17,729 nt of DNA from Fimenecus sp045632525. Its GTDB lineage: Bacteria > Bacillota > Clostridia > Oscillospirales > Acutalibacteraceae. The stretch spans positions 1 through 17,729 of the forward strand of contig JAZQWV010000085.1 of NCBI GenBank assembly GCA_045632525.1, read 5' to 3'. The position numbers and the translations under genes were made by a program. Of the stretch, positions 6,557-12,311 are shown in pieces. The notes beneath the pieces are model-generated. The model saw only the letters and a list, made by a program, of their open reading frames with translations, was not told the DNA's origin and did no database searches. How positions within the stretch are numbered: the stretch's first letter is position 1; each line of letters starts with the position of its first letter.

Positions 6557-8131
6557 GTGATTTCTTTGCTTAAAAATTTCAAGAAAAAAAGTATGAAAGC
6601 AAAAATAGGCATCATTTCGTTTATTGTGTTTATGGTGCTTTTAGTATCTTATGTGCTTTATTCAAATTTCAAACCTGAACCACCTGCAGAATATGAAATG
6701 ACAAAAGTGGCTTATGGCACGATAGTTGATTCACTTGATGTTGTAGGTAAAGTTGAATCAGGTGTTACTGAAAACTTTGTTGCAATTGAAGGTGTAACAG
6801 TTGAAGAAGTGCTTGTGAATGTTGGCGATAAAGTTAGCAAAGGTGATAAACTTGCAACATTCAATGTTTCAGGTGCATCAAAATATCTTGATAGTGCAAA
6901 AAAAGAATATGACAAAGCATTGAAAGATTATAATGATGCAAAGCAGTCAGCGGATAGCAATTCAAAACGTAAAGTTGAATTGGCAAATGAAATTGATAAA
7001 AAGAATGCTGAAATTACTGCAAAGAAAAATGAAATTGCAAAGCTCGAAAAAGAAGTTGAAAATAACGAGCCTGTTACAGAAATGACTGGTATCCCTCAAG
7101 AACAAATTGATGCTATCGCAATGCAGATGGCGCAAAATGGTGCAAGTCAGGAAGAAATTGACGCGTTTATTGCATCTGCATCATCTACAAAAGTTCCAGT
7201 TGTGTCAACTGATAACTCAAAATCAGAAGAATTAATGCAAAAAAATCTTGAATTGGCACAGCTTAATTCAGAACTCTCTTCACTTCAAGCAGAAAATGCA
7301 GTTGTGAGCACAGGTGATAGCGACTCAATTCTTGACGCTCTTAAAAAAGTTGCAGATACAAAAGAAATCACATATAAAAATATCAAGAGCATCTATGACA
7401 AAATGAAAAATGGTTGGTATGCTGAAAATGATGGCATTGTAACAGTTGTAAACATTAAAGCAGGCGAAAAGTTTATTCCTGTAGCAACAAACACATCAAC
7501 ACTTGACATTTCAGCATTGTTAGGTTCATCAGGTATGGATGCAAACACAACTGATATGATTAACTCATTGATGGGTAGTGGAAGTAGCACAGCAACAGGC
7601 ACAGGTATTACACTCGAAAGCTATGATGATATGCTTGTTTCTGTAACAGTTGGCAAATCAGACCTTCTTAAAATCAAAGTTGGTATGGAAGCAACTGTAA
7701 CAAGTCTTGACAGTCAGTATGAAGGCGAAGTTGTTTATGTTGGCGCAACTGCTCTCGAATCAAACGGATTAAGTATTGGCTCACTCATGGGCACAGGTAG
7801 TGGTGCTAGTGGTGCAGAAGTAAAGGTTAAAATCAAAAACCCTGACGAAAAAATCGTTATTGGATTTGATGTTGATATAAAGATTAAACTCGCAACAGTT
7901 GAAAATGTGCTCAAAGTACCCGTTGAATGTGTATTATATGAAAACGGAAAATACTATGTTTTTGTATTTGATGCTGAAGAAGGCGTTGCAGTAAAACGCG
8001 AAATCACAAAGGGTACTCTTGACGATACAAGTTATCAGATTATTGATGGACTCGCAGAAAATGAAATAGTACTCAAGAGTCCTGACCCAAAAATGGAAGA
8101 CGGCATAAAAGTCAAAGAGAAAGCTTCATAA
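6557..8131 (+). CDS. MacA/YknX-like membrane-fusion (adaptor) protein of an ABC exporter
   Basis: The product (about 524 residues) has a lysine-rich N-end and one membrane segment (about 16-36). A lipoyl/barrel-sandwich half follows, around EGVTVEEVLVNVGDKVSKGDKL. A long charged region (about 110-165 and 220-250) looks like a coiled-coil hairpin, and a second barrel half follows (GWYAENDGIVTVVNIKAGE). C-terminal beta-barrel and membrane-proximal domains come last. This is the order of RND/ABC adaptors (HlyD_D23, MacA, YknX). It is longer than usual because of Gly/Ser/Thr/Met-rich inserts (about 316-350 and 409-420) and a loop in the coiled coil. The start is uncertain: GTG 6557 or TTG 6566 (GTGAT pairs better with 16S rRNA for the latter). 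The permease gene follows after 14 bases. The substrate is unknown. Confidence 0.85.
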   Translation: MISLLKNFKKKSMKAKIGIISFIVFMVLLVSYVLYSNFKPEPPAEYEMTKVAYGTIVDSLDVVGKVESGVTENFVAIEGVTVEEVLVNVGDKVSKGDKLATFNVSGASKYLDSAKKEYDKALKDYNDAKQSADSNSKRKVELANEIDKKNAEITAKKNEIAKLEKEVENNEPVTEMTGIPQEQIDAIAMQMAQNGASQEEIDAFIASASSTKVPVVSTDNSKSEELMQKNLELAQLNSELSSLQAENAVVSTGDSDSILDALKKVADTKEITYKNIKSIYDKMKNGWYAENDGIVTVVNIKAGEKFIPVATNTSTLDISALLGSSGMDANTTDMINSLMGSGSSTATGTGITLESYDDMLVSVTVGKSDLLKIKVGMEATVTSLDSQYEGEVVYVGATALESNGLSIGSLMGTGSGASGAEVKVKIKNPDEKIVIGFDVDIKIKLATVENVLKVPVECVLYENGKYYVFVFDAEEGVAVKREITKGTLDDTSYQIIDGLAENEIVLKSPDPKMEDGIKVKEKAS

Positions 8132-8145
8132 GTGGGGTGTAAACT

Positions 8146-9393
8146 TTGAATATTAAAGAAAACATTAGAATTGCCGTTTTCAGTATCAGAACAAATCTGT
8201 TGCGTTCATTGCTTACAATGTTGGGCATTATCATCGGCGTTGCTTCTGTTATTTCTATTGTTACTGTGGGTAACGGTGGTCGCGATTATATTGTTGGTAT
8301 GATTCGCGATATGGGTAACAGTGCAATATCTTTGACAGTTAATACCAAAACAGCAAGTGATGATGACTATTTCACAGATGCTGATATAAAGGCAATTAAA
8401 AAACTTGATGGTGTGCAATATGCATCAATGCAGACAATGGCAATGTGTCAGATGTCTGCAAATGATATGAATGGTTTCTTAATGGGTATCGGTGGTAATA
8501 CCGATATGCAGAATATTATGCAAACCCCTTGTATCTATGGCAGATTTTTCACCCAAGAAGAATATGACGAGAAAAAGAATGTTGGCGTTATTGATGTGGG
8601 CAGTGCCTTGCAGGTCTTTGGTCGAAAAGATGTTGTCGGTGAATATGTTTATTGCACAGCAAATGATTTGACATTCTCAATAAAAATTGTTGGCGTTGTT
8701 GATATTATGTCCAGTATGAATATGGATACTGAAGATTTAATGGAAACAATGACAGCTTCAATGGGTGGCATGCAGATGATGAGCTGTATGATTGTTATGC
8801 CCGCTCCTGTTGCATCAATGATTAACGGCACAAATCAACAAAAATATGAAATGATTAATGTTACTGCGGTTGATGAAGGTCAATTAGACGGTATCGGTGC
8901 AGCGGCAATCAATTATATCCGTTCACTTCATGATAATTTTGATAAAGATTGTTACACAGTTACAAATATGGCAACATATATTGACTTGCTTGATACTGTT
9001 ATTAATGTGTTTACTATCTTTATCGCAGCAGTTAGTGCGATTTCTCTTGTAGTTGGTGGTATCGGCGTTATGAACATTATGCTTGTGTCAATTACAGAGC
9101 GTACTCGTGAAATCGGTATCAGAAAAGCACTTGGTGCAAAAACCGGAACAATAATGTTCCAATTCTTGACAGAGTCAATAATCCTTTGTCTGATAGGTGG
9201 TACAATTGGATTGTTATTGGGTGTTGCCTTAGCAGCATTCGTGTCATATATTATGGCAGTGCCATTGACAGTTGAACCATCAACAATTGCTCTTGCAGTT
9301 GGTTTCTCATCTGCAATTGGTATAATTTTCGGTGTTTATCCGGCAAGAAGAGCCGCAAAAATGCCACCAATCGAAGCTCTTCGCCGAGATTGA
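8146..9393 (+). CDS. MacB/YknZ-like ABC exporter permease (FtsX fold) with Met-rich outer domain
   Basis: The 415-residue product has the MacB plan. TM1 lies at about 19-41 (LLRSLLTMLGIIIGVASVI). A large outside domain spans about 45-280, and three TM segments follow (about 285-312, 335-362, 375-400). The signatures GGIGVMNIMLVSITERTREIGIRKALGAK and YPARRAAKMPPIEALR in the C-terminal part are typical. The TTG at 8146 follows GGGGTG. The outside domain is unusual: 8 Met in residues 95-125 and 12 Met in 188-225, with nearby Cys (101, 129, 170, 214). No ATPase gene lies in the operon, although the usual order is adaptor-ATPase-permease. The hairpin array begins 2 bases after the stop. Confidence 0.88.
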   Translation: MNIKENIRIAVFSIRTNLLRSLLTMLGIIIGVASVISIVTVGNGGRDYIVGMIRDMGNSAISLTVNTKTASDDDYFTDADIKAIKKLDGVQYASMQTMAMCQMSANDMNGFLMGIGGNTDMQNIMQTPCIYGRFFTQEEYDEKKNVGVIDVGSALQVFGRKDVVGEYVYCTANDLTFSIKIVGVVDIMSSMNMDTEDLMETMTASMGGMQMMSCMIVMPAPVASMINGTNQQKYEMINVTAVDEGQLDGIGAAAINYIRSLHDNFDKDCYTVTNMATYIDLLDTVINVFTIFIAAVSAISLVVGGIGVMNIMLVSITERTREIGIRKALGAKTGTIMFQFLTESIILCLIGGTIGLLLGVALAAFVSYIMAVPLTVEPSTIALAVGFSSAIGIIFGVYPARRAAKMPPIEALRRD

Positions 9394-9394
9394 T

Positions 9395-9589
9395 TGCAGA
9401 GCTAATGCTCTGCAGCGATATAAATCCTTTGCAGGATTTTCGATATGCGACAAGTCGCTCGATATGTGCTAACGCACTCGATATGTTCACTTCGTGAACG
9501 AGGATTTGTATCATATCGAGTTAGAGCGTAGCGAAAACATATCGATTTTACGAAGTAAAAATATCGAGTTGAGTTTACTCAACATATAG
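9395..9589 (+). repeat. Mosaic hairpin array with CGATAT/ATATCG half-sites (ladder-like palindromic element)
   Basis: Short perfect hairpins are joined by a fixed spacer. Left side: arms TGCAGAGC (9395-9402/9407-9414), AAATCCT (9422-9428/9433-9439), GCGAC (9447-9451/9454-9458), GTGC (9466-9469/9474-9477) and GTTCAC (9485-9490/9494-9499). Right side: TTTTAC (9546-9551/9555-9560) and GTTGAG (9568-9573/9578-9583). CGATAT occurs at 9416, 9441, 9460 and 9479. Its reverse complement ATATCG occurs at 9513, 9539 and 9561, with a one-base variant (ATATAG) at 9584. The four left half-sites can pair in nested order with the four right ones. I know of no protein coded here and cannot name the family. Confidence 0.85.
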
Positions 9590-9645
9590 ACTAAAAAACT
9601 ATTTTTTATAATCTAAACAAATTTGAAATAAATCCTTCAAATTCT

Positions 9646-9681
9646 ACAGTGTATATGCATTTGTATATACACTGTTTTTTT
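9646..9681 (+). terminator. Rho-independent terminator of the exporter operon
   Basis: ACAGTGTATAT (9646-9656) pairs perfectly with ATATACACTGT (9665-9675), with an 8-base loop, and is followed by seven T (9675-9681). It lies downstream of the hairpin array, so the array should be transcribed with the permease mRNA. Confidence 0.88.
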
Positions 9682-9693
9682 ATTTTCAAATTG

Positions 9694-9720
9694 TTTTGTA
9701 AAGTAAAAACCTTTACAAAA
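9694..9720. repeat. Perfect 10-bp inverted repeat upstream of spo0A
   Basis: TTTTGTAAAG (9694-9703) and CTTTACAAAA (9711-9720) form perfect arms around TAAAAAC. No T tract follows on the plus strand and no good one on the minus strand, so it is not a clear terminator. It could be an operator or a transcript-end hairpin. Confidence 0.5.
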
Positions 9721-9940
9721 ATAACCAATTTTTATATTAGAAACCCTTGTAATATCAAAGTTTTAAACATTTTCAACAGAGTTTTCAACAATATCAAAGT
9801 TGAAATCAATGTTAAAAAAAGACCAAAGAAAAAGAGCATAGTTCATTTTTAACTGTATATTTCAGCGCTTTTTTGCCTGAATTTTGCAGGATTTTATTTT
9901 CTTCCATCATTTTAGAGTGTCTTTGATAACTTTCGTTAAA
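9721..9940. other. AT-rich intergenic stretch with short direct repeats, no gene seen
   Basis: No credible coding frame is present. A short open frame across 9649-9852 begins in the terminator and has no ribosome site. Two exact 12-base copies of AATATCAAAGTT lie at 9751-9762 and 9790-9801, and TTTTCAACA occurs at 9770-9778 and 9782-9790. The rest is plain AT-rich sequence. It may hold distal control sites for spo0A. Confidence 0.5.
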
Positions 9941-9947
9941 TGTCGAA
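9941..9947 (+). promoter_or_regulatory. 0A box (Spo0A binding site) upstream of spo0A
   Basis: TGTCGAA is the exact core of the Spo0A box established in Bacillus and clostridia. It lies 29 bases upstream of the predicted -35 and about 110 bases before the spo0A start, so autoregulation is a reasonable reading. A 7-base match alone can be chance; position and gene context raise its value. Confidence 0.55.
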
Positions 9948-9976
9948 AAGTTTTTAAAATATTTTGGAAAAGGCTA

Positions 9977-10011
9977 TTGCCATATTTTACCATTTATGGT
10001 AAAATATGGCA
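9977..10011 (+). promoter_or_regulatory. spo0A promoter embedded in a near-perfect 34-base palindrome
   Basis: TTGCCA (9977-9982), a 17-bp spacer and TAAAAT (10000-10005) make a sound sigma-A-type promoter with a start near 10012. The same bases form an inverted repeat: GCCATATTTTACCAT (9979-9993) against ATGGTAAAATATGGC (9996-10010), with only TT between, and one further T-A pair at each end. The arms therefore cover both the -35 and the -10. No T tract follows, so it is not a terminator. It looks like an operator for a dimeric repressor. Confidence 0.7.
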
Positions 10012-10059
10012 GAAATAAGAAATCGAAACGATTTTAAAATAAAAACGGAGGGCTTTAAA

Positions 10060-10821
10060 ATGAGCAACAATTTAAAGGTATTATTAACGGGTGAGGGGAG
10101 CGAGTTCGGAAAGAACTGTGCAAATGTGTTGAGAACTTATGGTTGTGATGTGATTCTTGTTCAAAAGGATGGCAAAGCTTTACTTTCAAAAATTGAAAGT
10201 ATGGGTGCAGATGTTGTGGTTATGGATGCATTTATGTCCAACCTTGATGCTTTGGGCGTAATTAATCAGTTAAATGAAAAAGAAACAAAACCACTTTTAA
10301 TGGTAATGTCAAGTGCTGATAATCAAAGATTTGAGCAAGAACTTTTGTCGGCAGGAGCTGATTATTATTTCTTAAAACCTTTTGATGTGCAAATGTTGGC
10401 ACAGAGAATAAATCAACTTACAGGTTGGTCAAAATCAAAAGGTGATGTGAGCAAATTACAAGAAACCAACGATTTGCAGATGACCGTCAGTGAAATTATG
10501 CATCAGATTGGTGTCCCTGCGCATATAAAAGGATATCAGTATCTTCGTGAAGCAATTGTTCTTTCAATTAATGACCGTGAAATGATGAGCTCAGTAACAA
10601 AGGTTTTATATCCAACAGTTGCAAAAATGTATTCAACAACATCATCACGCGTTGAACGCGCAATTCGTCATGCCATTGAAGTTGCTTGGGACAGAGGGGA
10701 TGTTGATGTGCTTGGCTCATATTTTGGTTACACAATTCAAAGTGCAAGGGGCAAGCCAACAAACTCAGAATTTATTGCAATGATAAGTGATAAATTGAGA
10801 CTCCGTTTAAAAATTTCATAA
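10060..10821 (+). CDS. spo0A: Sporulation master regulator Spo0A, with altered receiver
   Basis: Spo0A is the phosphorelay response regulator that starts sporulation. The 253-residue product has a receiver domain (about 5-125) and the specific Spo0A C-terminal DNA-binding domain, with the hallmark strings IGVPAHIKGYQYLREAI, TTSSRVERAIRHAIEVAW and KPTNSEFIAMISDKLRL. Phospho-acceptor D56, S84 and K106 (LKPFD) are kept. The acidic pair seen in most receivers (ADDN, D10-D11 in B. subtilis) is replaced by T10-G11-E12. The ATG at 10060 follows GGAGGG. An in-frame ATG at 10006 sits in the promoter -10 and is rejected. Upstream lie a palindromic promoter and a 0A box. The spoIVB gene often found next to it is absent. 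Confidence 0.95.
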   Translation: MSNNLKVLLTGEGSEFGKNCANVLRTYGCDVILVQKDGKALLSKIESMGADVVVMDAFMSNLDALGVINQLNEKETKPLLMVMSSADNQRFEQELLSAGADYYFLKPFDVQMLAQRINQLTGWSKSKGDVSKLQETNDLQMTVSEIMHQIGVPAHIKGYQYLREAIVLSINDREMMSSVTKVLYPTVAKMYSTTSSRVERAIRHAIEVAWDRGDVDVLGSYFGYTIQSARGKPTNSEFIAMISDKLRLRLKIS

Positions 10822-10833
10822 TCTAGTGTTATC

Positions 10834-10862
10834 TTGACAATAAAAAGTGAAAGTGTTATCAT
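10834..10862 (+). promoter_or_regulatory. Promoter of mntP-HAD operon, with flanking direct repeats
   Basis: TTGACA (10834-10839, perfect consensus) and TATCAT (10857-10862) are 17 bp apart. AGTGTTATC occurs twice, at 10825-10833 (touching the -35) and 10852-10860 (over the -10), 27 bp apart. No yybP-ykoY manganese riboswitch fits in the short leader of about 55 bases. Confidence 0.75.
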
Positions 10863-10923
10863 TTCAATGTTTAAATAATGTAAAAATTAAAGACTCATTT
10901 TTATTTTTTATTGGGAGAAAACT

Positions 10924-11490
10924 ATGTTTGAGTTAGTGCTTATTGCAACAAGTCTTGCAATGGATGCTTTTGCAGTTTCCATCTGTAAGGGACTTAATAT
11001 GCGAAAACTTGATGTTAAACAAATGGGGCTAATTGCACTTTTCTTTGGTGGTTTTCAGGCGGGTATGCCACTTATAGGCTGGTTTATCGGCTCTCAGTTT
11101 GCTCAATATGTTGAAAGTGTTGACCATTGGATTACATTTATTTTACTCGGCATCATTGGTGGTAAAATGATAAAAGAATCCTTTGAGAAAGAAGAAGACT
11201 GCGGTTGCTGTGATTCAAAACTCAGTTTAAAAGAGTTAACAGCTTTGGCGATTGCAACAAGTATTGATGCTCTTGCAGTTGGTGTTACATTCGCATTTGA
11301 ATATGAAAGAAATCAAGCAATTACAGTAATTGTTTTAACAGGTATAATCACAGGTCTGCTCTCTGCAATAGGCGTGTTTATCGGTCACAAATTCGGTGCT
11401 AAATATAAGAATAAAGCCGAGTTTACAGGTGGTTTGGTACTTGTGCTTATAGGCGTAAAATTCCTTTTGGAAGGACTTGGAATATTATGA
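10924..11490 (+). CDS. mntP: Manganese efflux pump MntP
   Basis: MntP exports Mn2+ and so protects against manganese excess. The 188-residue membrane protein has six hydrophobic segments in two similar halves. Each half holds the family motif with a membrane aspartate: SLAMDAFAVS (D14) and ATSIDALAVG (D115). The central cytoplasmic loop carries a DCGCCD cluster (C93, C95, C96), which could bind metal. The ATG at 10924 follows GGGAGA. The stop TGA overlaps the ATG of the HAD gene (ATGA), so the two are translationally coupled. Control by manganese is known for homologues elsewhere, but no known Mn site is recognised in this promoter. Confidence 0.93.
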   Translation: MFELVLIATSLAMDAFAVSICKGLNMRKLDVKQMGLIALFFGGFQAGMPLIGWFIGSQFAQYVESVDHWITFILLGIIGGKMIKESFEKEEDCGCCDSKLSLKELTALAIATSIDALAVGVTFAFEYERNQAITVIVLTGIITGLLSAIGVFIGHKFGAKYKNKAEFTGGLVLVLIGVKFLLEGLGIL

Positions 11491-12170
11491 TTAAAACTTT
11501 GTTGTGGGATATTGACGGAACACTTCTTGATTTCTCTAAATCCGAAGAATATGGTATCAGAAAATGTTTTGATGTGTTCGGCTTGGGTGAATGTACCGAC
11601 GAAATGCTTTTAAGATATTCAAAGATTAATCGTAAATACTGGGAAAAGCTCGAGCGTGATGAAATTACAAAACAACAGGTTTTAACCGACCGCTTTGTTG
11701 AATTCTTCAAATTAGAAAACATTGATTTTAATGATGTTGATAAGTTCAATGACGAATATCAAATGCGACTTGGTGATAAATCTTTCCCTTGTGATAATGC
11801 AATTGAAGTCGTAACAGCACTTAAGGGTAAATATAATCAATATGCAGTAACAAACGGTACAATTATTGCCCAACAAAGAAAGCTCGCCCAATCAGGACTC
11901 ATTGACATCTTTGATGATGTGTTCATTTCAGATGAAATTGGTTTTGAAAAGCCAAGTATAGAATTTTTTGATGCAGTTCAAGAAAAAATCGGTGCGTTCA
12001 AAAAGCAAGAAGTAATGATTATCGGCGATTCTCTTACAAGTGATATTAAAGGTGGCAACAATGCAGGTATTCTTTGTTGTTGGTATAACCCTTTAAATCA
12101 CACAAATAAAGAAAATTTAAGAATTGATTATGAAATCAAAGACTTGAATGAAATACTTGATATAATATAA
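11487..12170 (+). CDS. HAD-superfamily hydrolase, YjjG-like pyrimidine nucleotidase
   Basis: This 227-residue cytoplasmic phosphatase has all HAD motifs: DIDGTLLD with nucleophile D8 and acid/base D10, motif II T122 (VTNGT), K155 (GFEKPS) and motif IV D181/D186 in GDSLTSDIKGGNNAG. A helical cap lies between motifs I and II (subfamily IA). The overall pattern, with WDIDGTLLDF at the start and GDSLTSDIxGG near the end, resembles YjjG/YfnB, which removes phosphate from non-canonical pyrimidine nucleotides. The exact substrate is not shown. It overlaps mntP by 4 bases. HAD enzymes need a divalent metal (usually Mg2+), but a link to manganese export is speculative. A strong terminator follows 13 bases after the stop. 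Confidence 0.85.
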   Translation: MIKTLLWDIDGTLLDFSKSEEYGIRKCFDVFGLGECTDEMLLRYSKINRKYWEKLERDEITKQQVLTDRFVEFFKLENIDFNDVDKFNDEYQMRLGDKSFPCDNAIEVVTALKGKYNQYAVTNGTIIAQQRKLAQSGLIDIFDDVFISDEIGFEKPSIEFFDAVQEKIGAFKKQEVMIIGDSLTSDIKGGNNAGILCCWYNPLNHTNKENLRIDYEIKDLNEILDII

Positions 12171-12183
12171 TAGACAAAAAACG

Positions 12184-12215
12184 GGATTGTTGCACAATAA
12201 ACAATCCTTTTTTTT
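12184..12215 (+). terminator. Rho-independent terminator of mntP-HAD operon
   Basis: GGATTGTT (12184-12191) pairs perfectly with AACAATCC (12200-12207), with an 8-base loop, followed by eight T. Confidence 0.92.
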
Positions 12216-12250
12216 GTGTAGTTTTACTTTGAATAAAGAACGGAAATTTA

Positions 12251-12279
12251 TTGTTTAATGTTTAAAAATATGTTAAAAT
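12251..12279 (+). promoter_or_regulatory. Predicted promoter of transporter-LRR operon
   Basis: TTGTTT (12251-12256) and TAAAAT (12274-12279) are 17 bp apart, with a start near 12286, about 26 bases before the transporter ATG. The short leader leaves no room for a riboswitch. Confidence 0.55.
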
Positions 12280-12311
12280 ATTATGAATATATTTAGAAAG
12301 GGAGATGAACA

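Noticed and set aside
9395..9589. CRISPR array or tRNA-like element
   Set aside because: The repeated unit is only 6-8 bases and occurs in both orientations, with palindromic spacers. There is no constant long repeat and no CCA/T-loop pattern.
9649..9852. Possible 67-residue gene
   Set aside because: It begins inside the terminator stem, has no ribosome site, and its composition is only that of AT-rich DNA.
9979..10010. Terminator upstream of spo0A
   Set aside because: No T run follows on the plus strand, and the arms hold a well-spaced promoter instead.
10006..10059. ATG at 10006 as the spo0A start
   Set aside because: It overlaps the predicted -10 and lacks a ribosome site; ATG 10060 follows GGAGGG and matches family starts.
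10863..10923. yybP-ykoY manganese riboswitch before mntP
   Set aside because: The leader is only about 55 bases and shows none of the conserved riboswitch segments or a terminator.
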